Positions 44,401 to 55,206 of a stretch of DNA of 64,000 bases are shown piece by piece. The notes under the pieces are model-generated. The model did not search any database. It was not told the origin of the DNA and saw nothing but the letters and a program-made list of their open reading frames with translations. Source of the stretch: Amylostereum areolatum. Taxonomy: Eukaryota; Basidiomycota; Agaricomycetes; Russulales; Stereaceae. The position numbers were made by a program, and so were the translations under genes. The first letter of the stretch is position 1, and every line of letters begins with the position of its first letter. The stretch covers positions 1,043,693-1,107,692 of the forward strand of contig SAXG01000001.1 of NCBI GenBank assembly GCA_012932865.1. Reading direction: 5' to 3'.

Positions 44401-46430
44401 GACCATTTGTGAAACTCGTTCTTCCAGTTCTAGAAAGTAAAGGGGGTATCAGAAGGATCGCGGTAATGCGAGCACTAGCAGGTTCACGTACACTGATTAG
44501 TGTTACTGGACACACTATCAGAACCTTGCCTACAGCAGGGCCAGCACCGTATGGGTTTTGCTCTAGGAAAAAATTGCAAAGAAATCAACACCTTGGTAGA
44601 TATAGACGCACTGAGCAAGGTCCAGACCAGGGCAATGGTCTACAAACGAGTCAGTAATGGTTATGTTGTGTAAAATACTATCCACCTGTAAGGTCTTTCC
44701 CATGCCCCTTCCTCGATGGTCAGATCGTGCCAGTTATCCTAATTTGAAGGCGCTTACATCTCGTCAGCGAGAATGCAGCCCTGGCCCTCGTGCTTTCGCA
44801 GGCCCATCACACATTCGTACATAAACCGAACGCCTGTAAAACATAATTGTATGTCATGATAACCCATTGGACCACGGGATGTGCACTAACCTTCTATTTG
44901 ATGGGGTCTCAATCGACGAGCCAAGAGCGGGTCAATGACCACAGGGATCACCGGTAAATTCCTATAAATCTTGTCAGAGTAAGTCCAAGAATCACACGGC
45001 ATGAGCGAACTTCTTGTTGAACCTGCTTGCGTGCTCTTCGGTAGGTGCTTTCATTACGAGGGCACCTTCAGCGTCAGGGTCGTGCCTATACAAAATCTTT
45101 CAGCGTGAGCATGAGACTTGAGGCGAGAAGACAGACAAAGGTCCTTTCGACTTCTGCTTGGGTGGAGGATTGCCATAGAATGTTGTCGGCGCAATGAACT
45201 TCTTCGTTGACGATATACTGTTCTTCGCAGGTGAACTGACACTTTCGGTACGGTGACGGGACGGTGTCTGGGCGGGTGATGGTTGAGATATATCGACGAG
45301 GTCCGGGTCATATTCGTTCTCGACTTCGAGGGACGATCCTGTGATCGCTGGCAGCTGTGAGGGTGACATTTGCGAGTCTAGCTCAATCTCTCTTCCTGCA
45401 ATGAAAGACTTGTATCCGGAGAAAAGGCGAGTGCCCTCGAACGACTTGTGACCAAGGCTACCAAGAAGGGATAGGCATAAGTAAACTTCACAAGGAAGGG
45501 ATAAGTAAACTTCACAAGGAAGGGATGTCACTCACATTTTTCCACTCTCCGACAATAATGTCAGTCTTTCCGCTCGCAGTATGATATATGCGTCGCCATC
45601 CCAGGTCTTGTGTTTCTTGTGCTGAGGTTTTCTCCTGAAGGAAATGTCAGTTTGATGAATATCAAAATCGAAAAGAACACGAAGGACGAGAAAAATCGCA
45701 CCAGTTCACGCTCCAGCAAGATTCTGTATTATCCTTCCGTATCGATGAAGGTATCGATGAAGAAGGGGTGCGAGGAGCACTGGAGCTGAGGATATTCACG
45801 GGCTCAAGCTCGACGGCTTTCCTAGGTGCAGCCATTGGTCGACTATTGGTACCTGGATTCATAACGACTGGCTTGAGGGGAACAAATTTCTTTGTAAGAG
45901 ATCCATAAGTGCCCACGGATGGCGTGGGGGTTATGGCCGCTCCTGCACGACCAAAACACGCGCCAGATTGGTATTCAGTACGAGGGACAAAACGGTCGAC
46001 CTCGAGCTCTTTGTTTCCGACGTGTAGTTGCGCGCCTTCCGAGATTAGTTGTAATCCGACTTTCCCGGTTGTAAGTCTAAAGCAAACAGTACAATTTGTT
46101 AGGGCACAAAACATGATATCACGAACGCATACACTCTGCCGTCCTGGTCGAGCAGTGTAGCCTTGGTCCCGTTAACGACCAGGACGCCATCGCCATCCCA
46201 AGTTTTATGTTTTCTGCTTTGTGGGACACGCCTGTATATCCATTGTTAGGTGCTGCACGCGCGAGATCCAGTCGAACGCACCATTGCACCATCCAGTAAA
46301 CCTCAGGATTTGAAGCGGACGGTTCGTCACCTCTGGCCGCCGCTTGTCTCTTGCGGCTTGCATCATATTGAGAGGCATCAAATTTGCGCTTGGTGCTTTC
46401 GGAACTAGCGGGCTGTAAGAAGGGTGGCAT
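41489..46430 (-). CDS. RDH54: Rad54-family recombination translocase Rdh54/Tid1
   Basis: This SNF2 ATPase remodels Rad51/Dmc1 filaments and joint molecules. ATG 46430 starts [20 protein letters not shown]. Exon 2 has the fungal Rdh54 N-terminal motif [18 protein letters not shown] second copy-like segment [12 protein letters not shown] precedes the SNF2 core: [27 protein letters not shown] (Walker A), ICDEGHRLK (DEAH-type), [16 protein letters not shown]. The C-terminal lobe has [20 protein letters not shown], [24 protein letters not shown]...[14 protein letters not shown] and [13 protein letters not shown]. The end is [14 protein letters not shown] at 41489. It has more introns than any other gene here, and small exons in the middle are the least certain. 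No inactivating change was seen in the motifs. Confidence 0.9.
45479..45526. repeat. Two perfect 24-bp tandem copies inside an RDH54 intron
   Basis: AAGTAAACTTCACAAGGAAG plus GGAT is present twice head to tail (45479-45502, 45503-45526), with a partial third unit just before 45479. It lies in the intron after IIVGEWKN. Confidence 0.8.
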
Positions 46431-46815
46431 GGTGGGGTGGTAGGTGAGCGAGGAGAAGGCGCGCCGAAATCAACGCGACGCGTCGCGACCGCGTCAGGTT
46501 ACGCGGGCCGCGCCGCGCCACTCTAGCACTAAGGACCTAAACTTCAAAAAGGTACAGTGGCGTACAATTATATGCGTTTAGCTAACCACGATCGATGATC
46601 AACGACAGACGTTGAACATTGAACGTTGAATACTTCTTGAATGCTCATAGCGTGTACATGGGTAGAAAAAATCACGTCCGAGAGGATATTTTTATGGCGC
46701 GCTGACATGAATGGTTGCCGTTTGTCGGTCGTCGGCCGGTAGTTCGACTAACATGCGAGCACGATCAACAACTATCCTCCTGAGGATACATACGCAGCTA
46801 AGTTCGGATAGCTAG
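46431..46815. promoter_or_regulatory. Upstream region of RDH54 with an ACGCGT box
   Basis: The 385 bp between RDH54 and the amidohydrolase stop are GC-rich near the RDH54 start, with ACGCGT at 46478-46483 (48 bp before the ATG) in the context CGCGACGCGTCGCG. Further out, TTGAACATTGAACGTTGAAT is a short irregular repeat near 46610. Confidence 0.4.
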
Positions 46816-49525
46816 TCAAAGCCGACCATATATTGGCTTTCCGTCAATGACCGTTGCGGTCACCTCTGTACGTAAAATGTCCATCGCCGGAACAGTCATG
46901 ATATCCTGAGACAGTACTGTGTAGTCTGCTCGTTTTCCAGGCGAAATGGACCCGAGAATATGGTCTGTAAAAGACGCATATGCGGGGTCAATCGTGATAC
47001 CTTAGGAGGTATTAGCGTTCAATGGAAGAGAAATGATTGGACGGGATGATCGACCGACCTCGAAGAGCTTCTTCTCGAGTGAGCCGTTGCTCGGGAAACC
47101 TTGTGGGCATGATGTTGTTAGATGGTTCCTTAAAGGCACAAAGTAGAATAGCACTTACCACCCATCCGGCCCGTGTGGCGAAGTACCATCAGGCGCTACG
47201 CGCGCGACGGCGGCGAAGAATCCGTGAAGGGGATTCATGCTTTCGACAGGCGAATCAGAGCCCAACGTTATCCTGGCGCCATGTTCGATGATATCGCGGA
47301 ATGCATAAAGTAGCTTCACGCGCTCAGGGCCCCTGTGGCATAAAATAAGAGCATGCTCGTTACTGACGATGAAAAGTTTACCAATCGATTCTCTCCAAAA
47401 TACATGTCGCTTATCCTGTAAACAACACATCATTATCACGAGAGGTGATGCTGTGGGAGAGACACTTGCGCGTGAGTTGGCTGTACACTGGCGATGACTG
47501 AAAGACGTGTATTCATGAAACAACGCAGATATCGGACGAAGAGAGCGTACCCCCGAGCTTCGCAAGGCGCGTCATGTCAACGTGACGTATTATTTGTGCA
47601 TGCTCTAAACGTGGTCGTAGGGCAGTTACGTTGATGCCTTCGAGAGCCGATTCAAAGGCATCTATGACTAGGCTATTCGCCCTGTCTCCTATGGCATGTA
47701 CGTTCTAGGCCCGAAGTTATCTACTATGCCGGACCGAGGGGACGGCTTACTCACTGTCTGCCAGCCATCGTGCAGAAAACGCTTGACGAAAGAGGTCATG
47801 ATCTCAGGGTCAATCCTCATAAATCCCCGAGTGTCAGGATTATCCGTGTACGGCTCGAATAGCTGTAAGGGGCTATGCGTTAGCTATGGATGGACGCTGA
47901 AAGATAGAGGCAAACACACCGCTGCTCCCCCTGTCCTCAGAGCACCTGGGTTAATAAGATTAGATCACACGCAGAAGGCACATTGCGCGCGCGCTTTACC
48001 ATCACCGAATATCTTGACGCTCCGCGCGGTGAACCGTCCGTCGGCAGCTCCTACTATTGGCTTGATTTTGTCACCCCAATACTCCGCGTTTTCGTCGAAA
48101 TATGTCATGCCGTATATGCGTATCTGAAGCAAAGGTTTAGGACTTGGTTTGTAAGACATTTGCCGGCCTGCAGGGCACTTACAGGTAAACGTTTCTCATC
48201 GGCCAAACTATCGATGTCTAACATGAGATATGGGCATTTTCGCAGATTCAAGGGGAGTCTACCGTTTGAAGAACTCGAGGGATTTTGGATCAAAACCGGC
48301 GTCGTGTATAGAGGTTAGTCCATACGAAACAGCGTCATCGACCACAAGCTTGAACTGTTTTTCGAGATCTTTTTGAGTTGGGGGTGGTATCTGCACGAGA
48401 CTTTGAGCGTTGTCGAGCAGAACCCCTGTAGGACCCTCCGTGGTCAGCACTTGTTCCGACCGTTATGGACGAAGATACCTGTCGGATTTCCTGATACATC
48501 TCTTACTATAGCGCCGCCTTCGACATGATCAGGTAGAGGGGAGATCTCGCTCAGGACCTTTGAGTTTACCCATATGGCATGACCGTCTTTCCCCTGTAAA
48601 ACAACGCGCCGAGATCGCACGATAGGATCCCTATCGAGATCGGCCTGTGGAAAACCCTCATCAACTTCTTGCACAAGATGAGGCCAACCAAAGTTCGAAC
48701 CGCCGAAGGAAACTCTTGCCCCGGCCACCTTGTATGATCCCAGCCCCAACCCTCGACGAATTTCAGAGGATCACTACGTATGTCTTCATCCGCTAAGATG
48801 AACGTCCTCACAGCCGCGACGGCGTCTGCAAGAAAAATGTAGAACTCAACCTCCAGAGAAAAATGTCAGAATACATACCTTCGGGTCTGCTCGCGCTCTC
48901 CAGGGGTATCAGACGACTTGCGCCATATTCGAGCATATGTACATGCGAATCTACGATCCTGATTAGATTCACATTGAAGGAGTCGACGCGATCTCCCTAG
49001 CGCCTACCACTCATGCCGGGCACAACGATTGATCCCGATTTGATGAACTTGGTCTCAAGACGCGGTTTGTGAAGCGCTCGTTTTTGAGCGGCTTGCAGAG
49101 CGAGAATGGAAGCGTCCCAGCGACGATAGACATCCTCTGACATACCGCATGAGCGCATGTGAGCGTGTGGATCCCATGACGCACAAGGCAAACTCACCTA
49201 AAGATCCCGTGTCTATGATTGTCTGTCCTTGTACGACCAGGCATTGAACTTGAGGCGTGACAGGGTCAACGGTGTAGATCCTGGCGGAGCCGTCGCGCGT
49301 ACAAAGCGCATACGCATGTGGTAAGTACTGGCCTCTTCGGACATAAAAAAGCAAGCATAGGGCGGAGAAGATAGCTGAGCTGAGATAGAGAGGGATCGTC
49401 AGATATCTCGAACTTTGGGGCTTGAAGAGAGGAGGAGGAGCGGGAAGGCCGTCCACGGTACGGGGGTAGGTCTGAGACACCTGAAGTTTCATGACGGCGG
49501 GAAAGCGAGTGCGCAGCTCGGACAT
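46816..49525 (-). CDS. Membrane-anchored amidohydrolase (YtcJ-like, amidohydrolase_3)
   Basis: This is a metal-dependent hydrolase of unknown substrate, with a predicted signal anchor. ATG 49525 begins MSELRTRFPAVMKLQVSQTY. One helix (YLTIPLYLSSAIFSALCLLF) precedes the catalytic part. The first metal motif HxH is in PGMSDSHVHMLEYGASRL, split by an intron after MS. Further motifs: LQGKDGHAIWVNSKVL, YGLTSIHDAGFDP, RSVKIFGDG, WQTVNVHAIGDRANSLVIDA, RLEHAQIIR and ITLGSDSPVESMNPLHGFFA. The C-terminus closes with the small beta domain (GSISPGKRADYTVLSQDI, VIDGKPIYGRL). All expected metal ligands seem present. The family is widespread in fungi, often annotated as exoenzyme-regulator-like. Confidence 0.83.
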
Positions 49526-50677
49526 GTACCCCCTCCTTCTCAAGGACGGCGAGGTGGAGGGAGAATCAAGTCCGACGAACCTGGCCTTTATAAATGTTTG
49601 AAAAATGTCTGCGAAAATGGGTCGGGCGGGGATCGGACGCGGTAAGGATTAAGGGCTGCCGGGATAGAGGAGGAAAGCGCTGGTGGAAAGGCGCTCGAAG
49701 AGCCGTTCGCATATTCATGCCGGCTTCATGGCCCTGTTCCCGGTTGTGTCCACGATCGTAGAGGCGCCCAAGCGTTTCCGAACGAACGAAGACGAAAAGG
49801 AAGTCGAGGAAGCGGCTCGAAGCAAGGCGCGTGTTCTCCTGACGGTCTTGTAACGGAAGATGAGCCGAGCTGACCTTTGCGCACGGCGCACATGTGCATG
49901 AGCCTCCGACATGAGGACCACCGGCCAAAGTCAACGTCCACAGCGCCTTTTCGAGATCGATCCCTCGTTTTTCGCCGCAATGACGCTCGTAAACCGAGTG
50001 CATACCCGACCTTAGGCCTTAAGTAACGTCTTAGCGACGTTCACCGTCACTGGCACCATTTACGTTATGGACTTACTTGCTAGCACAGCGCCCGCATTGG
50101 TCCACACCGTTCCAGCGCAGCGGCGTTAGTGTTCGCCTTTGCTCAAATCGTACAGGCGCAGTGACAGTCAAGATGTCGTCGGTGTCATGTTGAACTTGGT
50201 GCGAGTTCCTAGCCTCTGTAGGCAGCCGCTATCAAGCCACTATGGCATACTAAGGTGCCGGCTCGCGCCTCCGCCACACGACCTTTGCACGACTGGCCAA
50301 TCTTCCGATTCCACGCTCATGTCGCATATGAGCGAACCCCCACCTGCGCGCGCACGTTCACCATCCTCTCCAGCATTGATGAGCACGCCGGTGTAACGCC
50401 GACAACGCCCATATATCGCATAGCACGCGCTCAATTTCTCCTCTCGGAGACCAAGCTCGGAGTGTTGGTCGGGGTCAATGATCAAATACCATTGACCAAG
50501 CGTCTCCGTCACGTGACTGACACCAAATACGGCAAGTCAACGTGAGTGACGACGGCTGTCGTGGCCACAGCAGCGTGGCACCTTTCAGTTCTGCTCGTGC
50601 CAACTCCGTCCCCTCTTCTCCCTATTGACGCCAACGACGAGCCGCCTGTTGATTCACAGCCGTATCCATTCTTTGAC
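49526..50677. other. 1.15-kb divergent region between the amidohydrolase and HRD1
   Basis: No gene could be assigned. A short plus-strand ORF (49728-49853, 41 codons, MALFPVVSTIVEAPKRFRTN) and minus-strand frames across 49566-50003 are open but unsupported. A CACGTGAC E-box-like site lies at 50510-50517, about 160 bp before the HRD1 start. The ORF entering HRD1 from 50546 has no ATG before 50678. Confidence 0.35.
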
Positions 50678-53356
50678 ATGCCGTTGGCCGATGTCATCCG
50701 TCCGAGGGTGCAGTCGATGGCTGGCGAGCTGCTTTCCCGCCGCACTCTACTCTACACTTGCATTTCAACCCTTGCAGTATCCCTCGTCATCGCCAATGCA
50801 TTGCAGAACTACAGCAACTTCTACTCGGTCGCGGTGCATCTTTCGAAGAGCGGTCGTAGTGTTCTAGTAAGCAGCCATTCTTATATGCTGCATCGCTTGC
50901 TGACCTGACCTGCTCAAGGTCTTGGCTAACTTTAGTCTTCTCATTGCTCTCGCATGCGGTCAACTCGTTCAATACGTCTTTTTCGGATCTCTACGAGCAG
51001 TGGAAGTTGAGGTGCGCCTCTATGCTATACGTGACGCTCAGATCTGATACATTTTAGACAGAGGCTTTACGATCGCATGTGGTTTTTTGTAACAGAGTCA
51101 TTGCTTGCCTTCACTATATTCCGGGATGAGTTCGACATCCCCTTCGGAATCATGTTTGGCTTTCTGCTGTTTGTCAAATCATTCCATTGGCTTATGGCCG
51201 ATCGAGTCGAATGGGTGCGTACGCTCTCCCGCGGATTGTGGTCATCCCGCCTAAAGCGTTCGTTAGATGAACCAAATGCCATACCCCGGACCTCCGACAC
51301 TTTTCCATATTCGAATCAATGCGCTATTTTTTGTCCTTTGGACAACGAACCTGGTTATGATCACCTTTGCCGTCGAGAACGTAATGACCAATGGTGTCGG
51401 TGCCATCGTGTTGTTTGCTAGCGAGGTATGCTAGACCGTTCATCGTAATCACATCCTTCGCCTCACGACGACACAGTATGCCATTTTACTGGCGAGCTCC
51501 CTTAATTCTATGGCCAAGTATCTGCTTTCAGCATACGAATTCAAACGAGCGACTGCGCGAGGAGGCGAGAATGCTCCTCCATGGGAGAACAAAAGCATGT
51601 TGATCTTCTACGTGGATCTGGCGACCGGTAGGTGCATCCTATACACAACTTCACCACAGGCAAGTTAACTTCCGTGCTGCAGATTTACTCAAGCTTATCA
51701 CGTACGTTGGGTTCTTTGCGATCATCATAACTTTCTACGGCGTTCCCCTCAATGTGGTCCGCGACGTCTACGTCACCGCCCGGTCTTTCATCACCCGCCT
51801 CCGAGATCTTATGCGTTATCGCTCAGCGACTCGTAACATGGACGAGAGGTACCCCAATGCAACGGAACAGGAGATGGGTGGCATGAGTGACAGAACATGT
51901 ATCATCTGTCGGGAAGAGATGGTAGCGCAGGGACTGAATGCACCAACACAGTCGGCAGCACAGGACGGACCCAACATGACACCAAAAAAGCTCCCTTGCG
52001 GCCATATCTTCCACTTCCATTGTCTCCGATCCTGGCTCGAGCGACAGCAAAGCTGTCCTACATGGTACGGATTACTTCACGTTTTTGTACTGATATCGCG
52101 TCTTACATCGTGGAATAGCCGCCGCGGCGTGTTAGATACAACTCCGCCACAGCAAGCGGGCCGGCGGCTAGGTGATGGACCAATGCGTGGCCCCGCGCCT
52201 GTCGCGAACAATCCTTTCGCAGCTCCGCCAGGTCAACCTCAACCAGCACGCTTCGGAAATATGATACGGGCGCTTCTGGGCGCTCCTCAGCAACCACCTC
52301 AACCGCCGCCTGGTGTTGGTCTGCCCCCTCAATTCGCGTTTGGACAGCAACCACCGCCACCACCACCGCCGAATCTTAATTGGGCTCAGCTCCCTCAGGG
52401 CATCTTTTATCCTCATCAGCAGCTCCAAGCACCGCCTGTCTTCCAGGGGTTCTATGGTCCAGGTGGTGTTTGGCAACATTGGCCTGTTGACCGTCGTTGG
52501 GGGGCACTACAACCAGGTCAAGGTCAACAGGCGAATCGCGTAATTCCCGGGACCACAACCCCCCAAGGAAGGGATGGCTCCTCCACATCCAATGTTCCTA
52601 ACAGTCAAACCTCGTCTGCTGGACCATCCAGCCGCTCGCAAACGTCGCTCGGGAATGCTGGGGAGACATCTCCGGCCCCTGAAACAGGATCATCCACCGC
52701 CGCATCGTCCGTGACACGCCGAGACGTACCGCCTCTGATACCCATCTATGAATTCAACATTGCTCGCAGTTCCTCGCGGTTCCCTCAACAGCAGCAACCG
52801 CAAATACCTCTGCCTAACGCGGGCGGCTCTGTGCCATCTCCCCCACAACACGCTCCTCTTCAGACACATCAACCATGGATTCCTCCCCAACCATCCACAC
52901 CGCACTCCCCACCACCTGCGCCTCCCTTACAATCTTCTTGGAGCGAGCCACGTGTGACGACTCGGACCACCACGTCCCAGAATCGCGCTCCGTTGTCATC
53001 ACTGCCACCTCCTATTTCGGACGATCAGCTCGTCCTATTAGATCGCTTGTCGCGTGAAGCCATTGATGAGCGGCTGCGGGTAGCTAGAGGGCGTCTCAGG
53101 TGCAATTACGAGAAGCATAGAGGAACTTACACGGTTGAGGAGCGTGCTGCCTCCGTCGCTTCAGCCGACCTCAACGCAGGTCACCAGCTTGCAACCGAGC
53201 ACGACCCCTAGGGCGGCGCCCCAGTCCTCAGAGTCATCACTTCCTGGCACACCTCTTCCAAGCATAAGTACAGAAAGCCCTTCCATCAGTGGGCCCTCAA
53301 GCCTACCCACGTCACCCGAGAGGCGCGAGAGGAGCCCGAGCGATTCTGACTTGTAG
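50678..53356 (+). CDS. HRD1: ERAD E3 ubiquitin ligase Hrd1/SYVN1 with an apparent +1 frameshift near the C-terminus
   Basis: This multispanning ER ligase forms the retrotranslocation channel for misfolded proteins. The start is ATG 50678 (MPLADVIRPRVQSMAGELLS); ATG 50717 is an alternative. Helices include LYTCISTLAVSLVIANALQN, MWFFVTESLLAFTIF and FFAIIITFYGVPLNVV. The RING-H2 finger is CIICREE...KLPCGHIFHFHCLRSWLERQ...CPTC, its last Cys split by an intron. A long Pro/Gln-rich disordered region follows. The conserved coiled segment starts SREAIDERLRV, then the reading frame must shift by one base: the old frame stops at 53211, whereas the +1 frame continues GVSGAITRSIEELTRLRSVL and ends SPSDSDL at 53356. 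One extra G at 53083 would explain this. No intron fits. It could be mutation or sequencing error. Confidence 0.88.
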
Positions 53357-54007
53357 CTACGCTACGGTCGTCTGCTCATACATGAACTTGGCGTTCTGCA
53401 GGCCATGTTCTGAGTTTGTCGTTTCTGCCCTATTTTATGTTCGTGGGGAGTTATCTGGCGCACGAACCCGGTGTACGTATACTGTAATAATGTATCCGTG
53501 TTGACGTCGTGCATTGTCATCTTGCGATTTCGTATCATACAAACTCCATGGAATTCTTTGCTGGGGCACTGTATTCTCCGGAGCATGTGTAGCCCTGTAG
53601 GCAGAAACCTGGTCTTATCACATCATGGTCATGCGGAAGATGGGTCGAATTGCCGACCTCGATAGCTCAATATTCAATATCTGATATCTACCGTGCTCGG
53701 GAGAACTTAGAGAAGCACTGATGCAAAGTAAGATCTTAGTTTTAAACTTCTGGTTTTTGATTGAGCGCTAAATCTTCTCTACTTACTGATACAGTGATAC
53801 TTACACGCGTGATGAACGTTGAAGGTAGAATGTGGCACAGACCCTGACTTCGGCGGCGACCGAGGAAGCAGTTTCCGTCGCACGCACCCGGATCGTTCAG
53901 GTGAAGTTAGTGCAATGGCGGACAAGCACCACAAAGCGTGCCCCGAGTCAGGGGCAGCTGCGTTACGAGATGTGATTGCATGGCTACAAACGGATGTACA
54001 CCCCTGT
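53357..54007. other. Intergenic region between convergent HRD1 and AIM41
   Basis: These 651 bp are 3' flanks of two convergent genes. Open frames (for example 53819-54007 plus) look non-coding. ACGCGT occurs near 53807. Nothing else was recognised. Confidence 0.35.
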
Positions 54008-54808
54008 TTATACGAAAGCCAGGTGGTCTGCCCTCCGCTTGACCATGTCGGGATCCACAGCCGACCGGTCTACTTGTGCATAGAAGGCCTTGAAAACCAT
54101 ACCAATGGCTTTCCTTGGGTCTTTGGGTGACTGAGGAAACTGCTCTTCGATGATTTGCTTCAGAATCCGATCGACCTCGGCCTCGGACAAAAGAGGAGGC
54201 AAAAACTGCGCAAGTAAATCCGCTTCTTGTTTTTCTTTGTCCGCCAGATCTGGACGAGATGCCTGAATAAATTGGGTGGCAGAATCAACCTGGTGGATGC
54301 CACGATACATTAGAGTAAGCGACATTATTAGCAAATCGTGCCCACTCACGCGACGGGCAGAAGCTTTTCTTAGAAGTGCTACGATTGCTGAAGACGAGAT
54401 TTTTTGGTCTGCAGAGGCCTTGTCTGCTGAGTAAACCTCAGCGAGCACAGACTGTAAGACGGCATAGACCTTAGGAAGCGAGGTCAACGTCGATAGCACC
54501 ATGCTAGCTTACGCGAATAGTCGTGGCCGTGGCCGTGTCTTTTGCCTACATGATAATAGACATTCAAGCATCCTATGCACTGGGCGTTTGTGTTCTCACC
54601 TTCATAGCTGATTTCAATCTCGTGACGAGTTGCGACCGGATGTCTAATTCAGATGCTGCCAGTGACAGCCTGCGTGAGTATGATGACGTTCAGGCTACAA
54701 GTACTGAAAGTACATGCCTCTCGAAGTAGCCATAGTATAACGGCGCAAGGTATACAGCGCTGTCACACGAGAAGGAAGTGACCGTGAGATCGAATATAGC
54801 AAGCTCAT
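54008..54808 (-). CDS. AIM41: Mitochondrial GatB/YqeY-domain protein (Aim41-like)
   Basis: This is a small matrix protein of the YqeY family, related to the tail domain of the Glu-tRNA-Gln amidotransferase subunit GatB. ATG 54808 gives a mitochondrial presequence MSLLYSISRSLPSRVTALYT. Splicing (GTACTT...CGCAG completes the ATG codon of GML) leads to LSLAASELDIRSQLVTRLKS, AMKAKDTATATTIR and SVLAEVYSADKASADQKISS. The YqeY core continues VALLRKASARRVSG region, then QASRPDLADKEKQEADLLAQ, FLPPLLSEAEVDRILKQIIE and the C-terminal AIGMVFKAFYAQVDRSAVDP. It ends DHLAFV at 54008. One further intron likely removes part of the frame around 54295-54355. Divergent from the QNG1-like gene, 398 bp apart. Confidence 0.85.
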
Positions 54809-55206
54809 GGTGTGGGAGGTCTTGGGGAGTTGAGACGTGCCAGCTAGAGTAGTAGGAATGAAGAGCACCGAACCTTGAAGATGGCTATTTCGGGTCGCGG
54901 CGGGCCGGGAAGGCAAGTAGAAGTGGCTCTGCAATGTCGAGTCATCTCGTCATCTCATCCTTGAGCCTCATCGACATCCTCAAATCGTTCAAGTCTTTGG
55001 TAACACCCAACTTCGCAGCTTCTCACGATACGCAGTGCGCACATCCTTCACCACCACATTGTCACTTTTCTTCAGGTAAGAATATCGACAACTCTCAAAG
55101 GAAACGGTCCCAATGATGCTACCGCCCTTCTGAAGTGCGCCACAAGTTCGACTACACCAATCGAAATTTGCCTACCGTCAAGGCCCAGGAGAAACCACCA
55201 TAGACC
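54809..55206. promoter_or_regulatory. Shared upstream region of AIM41 and the QNG1-like gene
   Basis: These 398 bp are the divergent promoter region. A 60-codon plus-strand frame (from about 54934) has no recognisable content. No distinct motif was picked out. Confidence 0.3.

Noticed and set aside
50546..50677. HRD1 start at 50546
   Set aside because: The codon there is GTG; the first ATG in frame is 50678, directly before the first helix.
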